Assembly (NCBI GenBank): GCA_900708905.1
Contig: CAADRB010000028.1
Span: 1,598,221 to 1,662,220 of the forward strand
Direction of reading: 5' to 3'
Source of the DNA: Hymenolepis diminuta
Taxonomy: Eukaryota; Platyhelminthes; Cestoda; Cyclophyllidea; Hymenolepididae
DNA length: 64,000 bases
How positions within the stretch are numbered: the first letter of the stretch is position 1; each line of letters begins with the position of its first letter. The position numbers were made by a program, and so were the translations under genes. Below the pieces are notes generated by a model that ran no database searches, was not told the DNA's origin, and worked only from the letters and a program-made list of their open reading frames with translations. Shown here one piece after another: positions 15,101 to 30,100 of this stretch.

Positions 15101-18100
15101 TGAAGACTTTCCAAGTGGAACTTGTCCATCCCGGACAGCAGCACCTGCAGCCATAGCCAGCCGTTGAGCAGCCCATGTGCAATCGTATAGGCGCCAAGTG
15201 CCATCCACATATGCCGCGTTCCAGCTGTGTTGGAGACTTGAGATTTGTGATGCTAGGGCTCCCGTTTCAGGATGGAAAAGCGGTTCATCCTTTTGTACGA
15301 GTAGTTGACCGACTTTGTAGTCCATACTCTTGGCGATACCACGAATCGTAACGCAAGGGATTCCTGAGTATCGAAGCATCGATTCAAATGCCTTAACAGG
15401 AGGAAGTTGCGATTTCAGGACCATTTAGATATTCTTTAATAAAATCGGATAAAAGGATATCTTTTTGAATAGATACCAATTATAGAAAAATAGGGAATAA
15501 TTTTTACCGTGTTGTAATGATTTTAACGATATATCGATGAGCGTGTCGAGTAACGTTGTAAAAGTGGAAACTTATATTATATTCATCCATTGTTTAACTA
15601 TTTGTGCTTAGCTGGTTTACCTCATTTAAAAAATCACTAAGAAATATCAGGATTTTCTACCATGAGGGATAACATGCAATTAAAGTGTAAACAGGTAAGC
15701 ACAAGCAGCTTAGATTGTCCTCTATCATTCGGAAATAATACAGCAATATTTGTTATTGCTGTCTCTCGTTTTGGCGTTATTTTAAAAGACAAGTGACCGC
15801 CGAATTATGCTCTGGGAATATCCTGAAGCCTAAATTTTTTACAATAAATTCCAGTCAGAACCACAAATGAATTTCCTGGCTTACTGATGACAGAAAAATA
15901 GCAAAACACTTAAAACTAAACTTGGTTAGAAACGGATATATTTTTTTAAATACCAAATTGTAAAAAATGCTTATAGAATCGGTGAATAAAATTACAAGAA
16001 ATAAATTACTTCTTATAAAATATAAAATAGAGTGGGTCGTACATTAATCCAATTAAAAGTTTAGATTTGATTAAATCACCAGATAAAAATGACCTTATTA
16101 TTAGTTCTCATTTGCGAAAATTTTGAAATTTCTACGACCTCAATATGCATTTTTCCAATAACAGTGAATGTTCTAGAAAAAAAAGCAAGAATTTTTGCGG
16201 TTCAATGGATAATGGAATTTTAAAGATCAAAAAGGTAAGTGTTGGAACGTTTGAGAGATTTAACACAGAATTCTGACAGCTAACATTTTTTTGGAATTTT
16301 TCCTCGTTAGACTACTGAGCTAAGCTTGGTTTTAGTGAATTCCGATGAATATAGAATATGTTAACATTGACAAGATAAGAATATCCGGTGGCAATAAGAG
16401 GAGGCAAAGAAAAGCGAATATGAAGTTCTTATAATTTTAAACTGGCCCATCCAAGTTGATGTGAAAATTACAGATATGTTCGGTCACATTAAATTTGTCA
16501 ACTTAATGATAAGTCCATCCGTTTCCATTGATAATCATTCTAATTCCAAGTCTGTAAATCAACTTGCCCTTCACTCTCGATCAAGTTTTTCTCCAGTAAC
16601 TATCCAATGTCGTTTTCTATGCATTGCCAGAACTAAGGCAGACATTAGATTAGCACTACTCGGAAGAGTCAACTCAGTGGATATGGTAGATGGAATTATT
16701 TGCAACAAATTTTATATAGTTTACTGGACGTTGGAAATGAATTGTAGAGACGTAGAGCAAATCATTTTTGGTAAGTCCTGGACAATATCTAGACTAGACT
16801 ATTTCTACTCAGAACAAGAATCTACGTCAAATCATGAAAGATGTTCCACAGCCTAAATTCGATATGACGTTAAGCAAAATGAATGCGAATGTTTACACCC
16901 ATTTGAAGTTTAAGGGTAAGCTTACTACTTAATACGATTGCATGAAAATTCTTTGTAACAAATGCTTCCAAAGTGTCCCAATGACTTTAGAATCCTGTTT
17001 TTTTTTCGAAGAGCAATATCATTAAATTTTACTCTTTAAATATTTAACAAAGACGAACTCACAGAAGGTAATTATTTTTTATAGCTTTGGGAAAGGATTT
17101 ATTTATTTCTGGGAAAGTTTTTTTATAGGAATTAAAAAACTGAACTGTCAGTCAGTTAGTCGGACAAGATAGCAGTCAGCTAGCATTGAATTAACTCTTG
17201 ATATGTTTGAAGTATTTCAGAAAAAAATATCAACAGATTGAATAGTCAGAGTTTCCATAATTTATTAATTATAAACAAATCAAAATCTACTTTCGGTTTC
17301 CGGCCTCACTCTCTCACTGATAATGCAGATGATCAGATAAATTGAGCTAATATCTTGTTAAGCCTAAATTACTGTTTATTGCTTGAGGATCACAGTCTAG
17401 AAGTATGGGGTTTTATATTCGAGAAATGTTGATGCTTATTTAAAGAACGGTTGTTAAAAGTCTCCATTTCTTAAAGCCAGATAAAATTTCTTTTGAGGGT
17501 TAAAAATTACTTTATTCGTTTTAAAAATACGATGATTCTATCGGCGGTTTGACACTACAAACGGATAAATTAGATTTTGCTGCTGACAAAATTAACCAGT
17601 TGTTATTTACAATAGTTATCATAATCAAAGTGTATGAGGCAGAAGAAGTCAGATTTAAATATTTTTATAACGCTTCATAAAAATGAAAACTTTGTTTCTA
17701 CGCTCTCAAACATATTCCAACTTCTAGAGTTTGCCAAGTTCATATTATAAATATTGATATAAAAACCGAGCAAAATTTTCTTAAGTAATTTCTAAATTTC
17801 CTCTTATAGATATGTCCTTAAGTTAGAAAATATAGGAGTATATTTATTATCGATTAACACTATTCTTAGAGATCTTATTTGTGATCTATTTGCTTCAAGA
17901 ATAATGACTAATCTCTCCCTCTTTACGAAAGCAAAACAGCCTTAAAATACGACCCAACTTCAGACAAACTGCATGTGAATACAAGGCCACATCTCATTCT
18001 TTCTATTGCTGTTTTAAGAACATATGGCTAAATTTAGAAATTGCCTTATTCTCCAGCTAGAGGGAAGAGAAAGTGGTCGTTGCAGCAGAGATTACCTTTT

Positions 18101-21100
18101 CCTCAAAATGCACATTCGTGCAAAATCTCACCTTAAAATTAGCCAAATATTTGGAAAAAAATTCAACTTCGAAGAATTTCAGTCTTAACAAAGTTATTGC
18201 TATAAGTGTTTCAATAAGATAAACTTTTATTATGAACGGTTAAGTACATTTATTTGGGTAGATATATAATCAAATGCCTTGTATTTGATTTGCTCTATCC
18301 ATAGCGATGTGATGGTAGTAACCCGGCCTATAATCTCGTTACATTCCAGTTGCATATCTTCTGTGCTAACGATCATGCAGTAACGCCAGTGGTCTGAATC
18401 AGCCCCAGTTACCAAGTATATATTTATGCGGAAAAAATACAACGCTTGTCATTTCCTCTCTGCACTATATGTGTGACTCATTATTCAGCATGGTCATACA
18501 TACTAAGGCGGAAATGGGTTTACCAGCGTACACATGACACACGAGGCCGCATACTAAACATGTGCGATCAGGTATATTTCTTTCAACCTCTCTGCTCACA
18601 TGTACACAACTGAGTAAAAACGTAAACTCAGGTGATTTAATGCACTTCTGTCATATATACGGTGATTAGAATATTCACTCATGCGTGAACTGCGTATTAG
18701 AAAAGTAGCGGACAATGTGTAATTTTGTAACTTGAATAGCAAAAGCTGCATATGTATTTATGACCTTACATTTTAATATTGTGAAAATCCCCGTTAGAAG
18801 TGTGATGAGCTGATAATACGTGGCTGCAGACATCAGTACACATTTAAATAACAACACTTGAAAAAATACAAAAATTAGGATAACGTGAACTCACTTGGAC
18901 ATAGTTAGCCTTTCCTTCGACAAGTTTTGGTAAGACAACATCCGGTGAATCAATAGGACATTTTCCTTTAGATTTCGACTTTCCACAAGCATCAATTTCC
19001 TCCGCACCAAGTGATGCGAAGGGATTCATATCTGGAGGGGCGGAACAGAGCCAAGTGAAGATGGCTCGAACTTTCTCCTCGTCGGTTTTGAAACGCCTTG
19101 AACCGATGAGATGCCAGTAGAGATCCTTCCAGCAAGCAGGCCGAGCACGACCTTGTGCTAACCGACGTGCTTCAGGGTCTACTGGTTGTTCTGTGTGGAC
19201 TCGAGGCGCATTGCTGACAACTTCATTGCCTGGACGCTTTGATTGTGCATTTACTTCCGGATCGGGTTGAATACAAGTTCCATCTTTAGCCTTCTTGCAA
19301 GCTGGGACAGTTACAGGAAGGGTACAGCTGCTTGGGGCCGGATCCAGAAAGACTACTTTCTCGGGAACTGCGGATTGTTGTTGATTTGCAGACTGGGCAT
19401 TTATCTGATCGTCTAATTTCCAAAATTTACCACATTACATAGACTTTTCTGTTAATCTGAACAAGCTGTTTTTCAAAATGCATGATGCTTATCGCTTTAA
19501 ATAATGTTATTTTAATAAAGAAGAATTAATAGCAACATATAAAATGCATTAAAATACTAAAATTAAGAACCTGATGGTCAGTATCCGTTCTACTATATGT
19601 TGTAAATAGGATTGATTTGGTTAATCTGGAGAGCTGGGTCCTAATGCCTATCATTCAAATTAGTAAATAGCTATTTTACATACAGGAAAGAGCTCTGACA
19701 TTTTCGTATCAGAATTAATGGCAACGGAAATATGGATACAACGGAATCAAATTAAATTTACTGTTTCAGTTATGTGGATAGATGGTTTCAAGATAAAAAT
19801 AATGTATTTATTTTACCAGCAATGATATGTTTTCCCTTTTGTTTCTTGGATTTCTTCCGACCCTCTTCTGCCTAAAATGCAGAAAAATGAATGAACTTCA
19901 AACTCCCATGTAAATCTATTTGGAAAACAAAGCGTTCATGCTTTTCGAATGAATATAAACTTCAGTCTACGATGGAGCCATGATAATGCTACACGTGTCG
20001 CTAGACGTATATAAGCAAAAAGCAAGTGGTTTAAAATGCAGATTTAACTTTTCTATTTCACACTTTGGCGCTTAAGATATACTATGACCTCCACCTTTGA
20101 TTTTCAAAAGGTCAGACTTAATGCCGTGACATTTGGACTTTAGGAATAATTTTATTTGACTGCCCTAAACTAAATAAACGTGAACCTTATTAATTGGTTT
20201 AAATCATAATTTGTTTTTACAAACTGAGATCATCTAATTAGGCCAAATTTGCAGACATATAACGGTTCATAACATTGGCTTTGGCATCGATTTTCAACTT
20301 TGGGCCATTAATAGTAGTAAAATTATATGACTAATTTCAAAACATTAATTTGTAGTTAAATATAATTCAAATTTGTTGAGCCGCACTGATATCATATTTC
20401 TAGGTGTTTCAAACATGGTCACGATATCAACATTAGAATCTCGTATTAAAATGAAAGTGAATTAAGACCATGATTTTCTAGTTTCTGGAAAACAGAGGCT
20501 GGAAAAGGGGAATTTATGAAGAAAACTAGTAACTGGACTTGATAAATAGTCAAAATAAACAAAGAATAGTGCAAGCTACTCAGTTTTTTTGAGTGGCAAG
20601 ATTTGATGGTGCATTTCGATTTGTCTTTTATATCTAAGACGAAAAGATATTAAAGATACACATGTCCTAACAGGCCGCTGTTATTTTCCAGCTGTCAACG
20701 TTAATACTACCATAATCACACTGGTGGTGTTTGAACCCTTGTCTTCAGATGGAAGAAATGTACACACTATTGCTTAGCAGTCAGTGTGGTATGTTTTTAT
20801 CTTCCTAAACCGGTGTGTTTTATCAGTGTCAAAGTCACAACTCACGGGTGTCACAGCCGGTCAAGATCAAAGATACAATGTGGCAATTAAAAGCGCATAT
20901 TTACTGATTAACTCCACGCCATGATAATTAAACAAGTTAAGTGGATCGATAATTCTCATGAATTAATTAAAGTGACCAAGCTACTTATAGCACAAAACAG
21001 TTTTCGTTAAGGAGACTTTCTGAAGGTCAGACCAAACGTCGCATAAACAAAGGGATTGTTATTGTTAGGATAAGGTAAATTATTTATGATAAAAGTTTGC

Positions 21101-24100
21101 CCAACAGAAGACTAAAAACCTACTTGTAAAACATCAGTCTTTTTTCCAATCTGCTTTGTAATCAATTTCGGAAGTAAAAGGGAAACATTTCGGAATTTGA
21201 TTCAACTATACCGGGATAAGAAATCTAATGATTCAAATATACCGGGATAAGAAATCTAATGATTCAAATGAACTTGTATTGTTAGTGATGGAAAATCAAG
21301 CACTTTATAGAGGAGAAATGTTAAAGTGCATGTATAGGTCCCAACTACCCTAGAGTTTTTTATATATAAACGACCAATAATGGACAAACAACGGGTTATT
21401 TCCAAAAAATGTGAAGATATGCCCACTCCTATCACAAAAATCTAATATAGAACCCAAAAATTAGCGAAATTGCGACAAATTACTGTAAAAAGACGAAAAT
21501 ATGAAGCATGAACTGAAACTTACTGTTTCATTTTTGTTAACACAAGAAAGATGCTGACCCATGCTAGGTATGTGATTAGATAACTGTTAGATATTGATGA
21601 GCAGTGAGGTAAAATAAATAAATCCAAATTATTCCTTAGTACTCCTGTTTAGCCTCTCTCCCTTATGATGATTGTGTCATCAAAATTTTTCGTTTTCCAA
21701 GAGATTTTTAACACACTAGACACGTACAAACGCGTGGCGTATATTACCACTAGCAGTAGTTGCTCTGTTTTGACCAATCAAATCGATGCACTAGTCGCCA
21801 CGCCTATTGGCTGATCGCACACCAATGGAATCTATGATTTTCTCCTCACTAAGCTGTGGACAGTGAAATCAATAGATAGTAAAGAAGGGGCGTATAAAGA
21901 CAAAAATTATGTCATTCATTACTTCACTGTATCCTAGATTCTTGGCTGGACACCGAGAAGCGTAGAATGCATGTCTGATGGTATATAATTAAGGCTGGAA
22001 TCAAATCGATAAAAGACTGTCATCATTTCAAGTTGGTCCAGAATTCTTACAGGGTTGACTAGGTGATCAACCCAATTGTAGAATCTCGACATTCATTCAG
22101 TGGAAATTTGGTGTGAATAAGTAGAAGGCTAATCAGTTAGTTGTCACCGCATTGACACATTAGAGACAAGAGATTTTTTAATTGGATTTAGTTGCAAAGA
22201 TTAAGAAAGCTTAGCAGTCGATGATTGTACCTTCTTGGAATTATAAAAATTAAATACTCAACAGCCTTTAGTTTATATTAACTAATCTCTATTTAAATAC
22301 AACTAAAATAAGAGTAGTTAAATCGATTAGGCTTGTATCCTATGATTTCTAAACTTTTACTTCTAGCTGCTTTTAATGTTGATATAAGTACGAAATAGCA
22401 TGGTCAGATCTCTATTGAAAGAAAAAGCTTGATTCCATATCTAGAATGATCTGAATAAGATCACACAAACTTTCTCAAAATGAATGAATATATTTCCACG
22501 TGTCTTCATATATCCTACCCCGTATGTCTAATATGCAGTTTTATATATTACAATTTATTGATAAGAAGTAGCTATTTGGGTTTAAGGTCCCGACGAGGAC
22601 CTGACAACTGTTTTTGACTGATCGTAATAAAATTTTCCAAATCTTTCATAGAAATAGTTAACTGTAACTCATTACGAACTACATACAAAAGACATCATAT
22701 GACTTCTGAGAGAGCCCATCTGTGCTAGATAAAATATTAGTTTATTCTGCTAATTTCAATTTTTTGATAGACAAACGAGATGCATTTGTTAGCAGTAGGA
22801 GGTTAATTATACGTAAGTCATCCTACCACAAGAGGAAACGATAATGTAGCCAGACACTGGATACCATATTAACAATAATAGAGGAGAGGCATTCTAAAGT
22901 CACTTTGATGGGAAATTTACACTTTTCTACCCCTATTATTGACTAGAATTAATCACATCACAGGATATGCACTAATGAGCACTGATTACGCGAATCTTGA
23001 CGTGTACATTGGCCATGGTCGTAACAATCTTTCTCTCTTAACCTTAAGTAGTTAGTAATTATGAATCTTATCAGCTTGATCTATTCCACTAGTATGTTCC
23101 AGTCCGTTTTTAGCTATCACATTGACCTTCAAGCATACGTCCGCAATTCTATTTGAAGCGCTCCAGTTCCCTTGGAGAGCTGATAAATAGAGATTACGGT
23201 AAGATTTATCTTTATTATAAATGAAACTTCTGTCTAAGTTTTAGAGATGCCAACTGTCAAACGTTTTGGACAGTCCAAAGACAGCTAAAGTGACGTCCAT
23301 ACTGTCATAACTAGCATGTATGGGGGCCGCCATGATGGGCTGTAGCGGTTTAAGCTTATGATCTCACTAGCTAATCAGAATGGCTATATGAATTAACCGC
23401 TCGATCATAGTCTACCTTGTATGTGTACCTGACAATGAAGAAGAACCAACCAGAGTTCAGAAACCTGCAGATACTACCTAGAAGTCCAAATAAGCGGTCG
23501 ACGATGGACGAGCTGCGTGGGACATCTAGCATACTAGTTCTTGGTATTTACGTTCCACTAGATTGATGCTCTTTCTCCTATAAACTCCCACACTATCAGT
23601 CTCTCCGAATGACCTTGCTGTCGGTAATTTACCCTCCCTCTTTCATGATAAGTATCAGAGTACAAGATACTACTCCCTAAAATATACTTGAAAGACTGAA
23701 CTTTTCTTCAATATATACATATTAATTCAAATGTGACAATCTGTTTCCAGAAGCATATTTCTACTATTATAATCGATTTAATATTTGTGCCTTTGTATAC
23801 TATGAACCATGTATCAGTGGCCCAATTAATCAGGATGGTATTTAACAATAGTTGTACTTGTTATCAGCTTTTCAAGTTGTTTGATTTGGGGCACCTATTT
23901 CGTTATTCCTATTGGTATGTTAGTCATCAAAATGGATTTCTTATTAGAACTCTTATTTTCCCGCGAGTATAATGTTTTCACAAGATCACTGGCAATTACG
24001 TCAGCTGATACAATCTTTTCTGATAAGGTAATCACTTGTTAATTTGTCACAGAAAACAATGGCAATATATTTAACCAGCCATTCGTTCTCATCTAAGCAT

Positions 24101-27100
24101 TTAATCAGTTTTCAACCGAGAGTACAATCAGGCAAAAATTTTAATGTTTGAAAATATTAAAGTCAGGTCTTCACAACCAATGGAAATTAATTTTGAGAAA
24201 AAATTGAATTGAAAATAGGTGATAGTGATCTAGGCTCAGAAAGCTGGATATTCATTCCTTTTCTTCACCTAAATTAGCTGTCAGCCTTCTTACAACATCA
24301 CTTGGTGATTTAATAAGCTGGAATGATTTTTGAACCAGTGATAAGTATCATCGTCGTTAATCACAGTAATGGAAAAGAAAGATTTGCACTTTTTATTTAT
24401 GGGAAGCAACTGAAATCAGTAAACAGAAAGTTCAGTAAGTGAAAAAAAGGAGGGGATCAAAAGGAAGCTAGGTATTAAAGAGTCATACTTCACGTGATAT
24501 TTAGATTTGTATTGTAAAATATTTATTAATAAGGTAGCTCATGCACCAAAATTCATTATCCATTACTCATTCCCTGGATTGCAACCAGTTCTCGTTCACG
24601 ATGTTCAGTATTTACTGACCGGATTTTTGTCAATTTTCCACGTCTTCCAATGGTTGAGAAAGTCAAATGAAATTACAAGATAATCAGCAGTTTACATTAT
24701 TTACATAGCCTAGATAAGATAGCTAAAGGTTTTCTAAGGATAAATCTAATACTAGATACTCTTATTCAAGGGGCAGCAATTGGTGCGATTTTGGATCAAA
24801 ATGGATGTCAATTTTCATGCAAATTAATGTTTTGGCTTAATACTTGTACTTTTGCTAGTACAATTAAAACTTTCACCTAATGTAAACAGCGTTGACTTGT
24901 TTACTATCATCTGTTTATCTACTCCTCGCCCATTCATGTATCCTTTCCAAACGTGACTCGTAAATTATTAATTATTGGTCAAGGCTGCGCCAATAGAAAA
25001 AAATAGCAAACGCTTTCAATAGACGCGGTTTTGCAGGAACTATCTCTCCATAGTATGTTGAGGTCGACCAAATAGGTAAGGCATTAACTCCACAGCCTGT
25101 TTCGGGAGAGCATTTTCTGCCACTTATCTGGGAATAAAAGTAGCAAATGGAGCTCCGCCTACTGAGAAGCTCCTTTTTTACTATCCTCTGTCTTAGCAAT
25201 AACTAAGCTCCTGCAGTTGACCATTCCGGTCACTAGATGTGCACCGATGAGCATCGAACCGATGACCTTTAATTTCGCAAATTAGCACATTAACCGCTGA
25301 ACCACCAGTGCAGTAGAGCAATACTTTCTAGTACTTACCTTAGGTAGTTTTCCTGAAACTTCAGATGAAAAATCTGCATTTCCTCTGCTACTCTCTCGAG
25401 CGGTGAGATTAGTCATATTCTTCACTGGATATATACTTTTAATCATCAAAACTGTGACTCTGACCTTGTATGTGCGTCTTGTTCACTGACTAAGCCAGAA
25501 TTTAAAATTTTCACCTAGACACTCTCTTACTCCTCACTTAGTTGTTGTATCAAGGGACTTTCAAAGCTTAGTCTATTAAGGAACCTGCCAGAAAGGACAA
25601 TTTTCCTTTAATACTGCTTGCAAAAAGTAAGCGTTTGTTATAATTTTGTGGGGAGAGATAAAAGTACTTTCTAATTATAATTCTTTTACTAACCTCTGTC
25701 TCTTAATGAACATAATTAAATAGTATGAGGTAAGCCTATTAATCAGTGAATGATTGAAAAATCAAAATACATATTTTACAAAGTCGTCCCTCGAAAATTA
25801 CCATTTCGGCTCACCAACTATCAAACTGTACGCTTTAAAACTGCTCTAATTATTTGAGTATCAGTATAACTTGAAGTAAATTGCATATTATACGTGATAA
25901 ATCGGCTATTTTACCTGTTTGTGTTCCTTCCTGAATACACATAAATTGCTGTGCCGTTCCTGTTACTTGGTTGGGTTCGTGTGAACTTAACACAGAATTT
26001 TCATTAACACTAAGATGAAAGAGCATTTTGCTGCACCGACGTGTGAAAGTATTTAAAAAAGAATGGCTCACAGTTTGTGAGTGTTCTTTTATTGCTTAAC
26101 TCTGAATGGGGTCAGCATACATTTGGAGGCGGAGCTACCATATCAGGTTGTGCATTGATATGTAAAACAGAAAGGTACATTATTATTTAATACAGTTTGA
26201 AATAACACTATACTACGGACTAGCACGCAGGAGAAAATGATAAAAGACCAAAATAATATGAAATAATAATGGTCTAAGATCTTCACTAATGACTGCTATA
26301 GGCTTAAATTCAATTTTGCTTATTTTTTCTGTCCAATCTGTCAAAGTGCCGACGGTATAAAAAGTTCGGAAACCTCTTATCAATGAGAGACGGGTATGGA
26401 GATCCCCCCGTGAGATGTATAAGTTCATGCCAAAACAAAGTATGTTATAAGTAGCACGTATGGGGCAGCCCTGATGAGCCAAAGCAGTCTTTACTTATGG
26501 TCTCACCAGCCACTCAGAAGGACAGTACTAATTTATGGCTCAATCATGCTCTAACCTTTTTATGAGCATCTGCCCCATAACCGTAAGAAGGGTCAAATAG
26601 CATCCGAGTCGCTGCGGATACTTCTGAGGGCACAAATGCGCTGTTAACGACACATGAGCTGCGTTCTAGTTCTTTTACACTCGTGCTCACATCTCTCCCC
26701 CCCCCCTCCCACCACTTGCATTCGGACACGCATACTCCACCATATCGCGTATCTTTTTTCACTCCTATTTTACTCAGACCATTTAAAAAGTCATTACTTT
26801 GCATCTTTAAGTCATAAAATCAGCTCTTTAATATAATGAAGTGGAGGTTTAAGCATAAAAAATGTGAATTTACAGTAAAAATGCAATATTTTATGTCAGT
26901 GAATGATAAATGACATCTAAATGGGGACCAAGGCCTATTTGAAGATTTTTATGATTCATTTGCGCAGGTGCGGTAGAGGCGTCTTTCAAATTAGTCATCC
27001 GTCAGCGATGATGAGTGACTGCACTTTAATCAAATGTTGCCAAGATATTAATTTAAAAAGGACGTCCTAACGATGGTCAGAATAGATACCATATATTAAG

Positions 27101-30100
27101 AAATATCGAGCATTTGGACATTTAACTGATCCATATTAGGCATCAAGTTTATGAAACACGAGAAGTCGATGGAAGCTGTTTCTATCTCTCTGATAGAGAG
27201 CTGCCAACGCAAAGCCCCAGATTCTATGCACTTTTGCGAGATGAGTAATACACCAGTTCCAGTCAAATTAATAGGCGGGGGAATGCTGGCCCGAATAAGT
27301 GGACAGTTAAGTTAGGCAAATCCCCCTCTTCATCGGAATAATCATTAATTATATTCACCTATAAATAGTCATATTAGATGGTTAGCAAGTCAGCTTTGGA
27401 TTGACTGCATATCTGTCTAGCCCTCTTCTCTTTCTCAGTCTGAGTGAAATCCATATCTGATGGCAGATATATCACATAAGAGTTTGAAAACTGTGCCGTC
27501 ACAAATCTACTAAGTAATTAACAGTAGGACTATTTGAAATAAACGGATATGACCACAACATGAGGTGCGACAGACTAATTAGATAAGTAGGATTTGAATT
27601 CTTCCCCTGCTCATCTCCCAGTTTATTTGGTTTTAGAAAATCCAGGTATTTTTATGTGAATATTAATTTATATTACTTTTCAGTTGTATGGTCGTTGTCC
27701 AACCAAGGAATGCAGCATATATTCTTTAATTCACAATTATTTTTAAGTCTATCAAATACAAAGGTCATATTAAATTATTAATTTGAATAAGAATGATATT
27801 ATTACTGCCCAAGGCACAGCAAAAATTTACAAGTTATGATTATGGAGAAGCATCCGAATAAATGAAACACCAAATTGAGTCCATTAAGTTATGAAACGGA
27901 GGAGGAGGGTCAATAAAAAGTTAGTAATGAAATAAGAAGCGTTACATTTTTGATTCAGGAGCATCGACTTGTGCATATGTTCAAATTGGGAGAAGTTCAA
28001 GTTGTAATTTCGTAATATTCAATCCTTATCATTAGACTCCCTGGTTCGTAGTGAGATGATATGTACTATATTCAAAATCTGTTGACGTGTTGATTTAATT
28101 CTGTGAGTGGTCATACCACTCAATTTATTTTTTCTCTTTCTACAGTCAGGAACGAGTAGACGATGCGATACATTAGCAGAACACAACTTACTCAAGACTT
28201 TTTGCATAAACTTACTGAGAAAAGGGATGCTATTTGAGAAATTTGGAGATTTTGGTCCTTAGGATTAATTCAGATAAGGCTTTCAAAATATATTGTAAAA
28301 ATTATATGAGGTATTAATTTTTAAGACTGGAGGTTTGTGTTTGTTTGTATTTTCTCTTCATATTCGTCGGACGGTGGAAGAAGGCACACTCAATTGAAAT
28401 TTCAAAGATTGGATAGTGGTGCTATTCTATCCTCCGAGGCTACAGAGATAATAAGTTGACAAAGACTATGATTTGCAGCCAGTATACTTTGTCCTCTAAT
28501 ATGCTTTGAGATGAATGCCACATAGATCAGATATTATAATCATGAGTTATAGTCGAGAACCACTTAACAGGCCACTTAACATTATTATAAGTGCCAATTT
28601 TTAATTGGTGGACCCTCTTTATTACCCATATGGTGAACACGTAGGAAATTATCCATTGTACAATTTTTGGTTTTAGTCTATTTTATTCATCTGCTCTACC
28701 TTTATTCAAATAATTTAATGTTAACTTTCATAAGACTACCGCTGATCGATCAAATAGATGCATGTTTATTTAGAGTTCAAGGAGAAATTGAATAATTCCG
28801 TCCTTTTTAATCTATTCCGTTTAGTCGATATTTGGTAAAAATTGCCAATTTTCCCTGGATTATTGTTATGCTAATATTTTTTCTTCCTCTTTTGAAAAAT
28901 TTAAATAAACATATGTAAATTAAAATTCATTATTTTCCCAAATCAGGATAGCTTTTTTATTGATCTGTCCGAAAAATATTACTTATTCAGTAAAATCAGC
29001 CAAAAGGAGCTGCATTTAACCGATAAATTTGTCTAATAAAGAAATATTCCGTCAAATTTTTATTTCTATATAATCGGAAAATTCGGAGTTAGTATCTAAT
29101 AAATTCGGTAAATAATACAAAGTTGATATTTTCAAACACGAAGGTATTAAACATAACCACTCACAATAATCTTCATTCTAGTTGAGTTTTGGAAAATTAA
29201 TTTCTCTTTAGTTCACAACGCTCTTAAAGAAAGAACTTTCGAAGTTAATAAATATTTCGGTTGAATAACTAATCCTTTACTTTTAATTAACTTGAAACAA
29301 TAAAACCGAAATCATTTGAAAGTCTAGCCTTATTTAAGCCATGACTTGCATGGAATAGTGAAACAAAAATCTAAAGATTCTCCTTTTGTTGGTATAATTA
29401 CCATAACTACGTAATTAGCTGACTTAACATATGCATATCACATTAGAGTGGGACTTTGTTCGCTGGAATTGCTCTAACTGTACTCAATCTAATATCGATT
29501 TTTATATATCTCGGTTAATTTTTAAACGATACCGGATTATTTGGAAATGAATCCATATTTTCAAAATAAAAGTTTTTATAAACCAGGTTCCTAAAGAAGT
29601 AACATATGAGGACTTCAAATAGCATTCTGACAGTATTATAGAAGTGGTAGCTTTGGGTTCCACATAATCAATCTTGCGAGTCGTTATATCGGTCTAAAGT
29701 AGCTCTAATCCCAAATAATCATACTTTAAGAGTCTGATCAAGCTACATTAGTTACCCTCTCCTATAACTAATAATCTTCCTATGCTAACAGGTAATAATA
29801 GCCTTTCCAGAGTGATAAAACCATGAGTTAGACTGCACAGATGTATATTGGACACCTTGAAATGAATAAGACGGAGAAATGAGGAAGGAGTAAAGGTAAA
29901 GTGAAAAGAAAAGAGAGGCAGGGATGTTAGTACTGAGAGAACACAATACGAATCGTGAAGAACAGGAGAAATAGAGTATTTTAGATTTCCTGTTCTTTGT
30001 TAATTAACAAATACAGCAGAGTATGAGTCAGTAGGCGCACGAAACATATGGAGACTGAAAAGGACTAAGAGTCAGGGGGTGTTGATTCTACGGGTCAAGT

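Larger units (their letters stand above)
19872..25338 (-). other. Large intron of gene A
   Basis: No supported exon. It contains a 31-bp tandem duplication near 21200-21268, one copy of a dispersed repeat (about 23300-23560) and a tRNA-derived SINE-like element (about 24950-25313). Confidence 0.6.

Noticed and set aside
16461..16856. 131-codon open frame, plus strand
   Set aside because: Longest unexplained frame, but composition is not protein-like, no domain is seen and it is antisense to a gene A intron.
24972..25199. 75-codon minus-strand frame
   Set aside because: Lies in the body of the SINE-like element.
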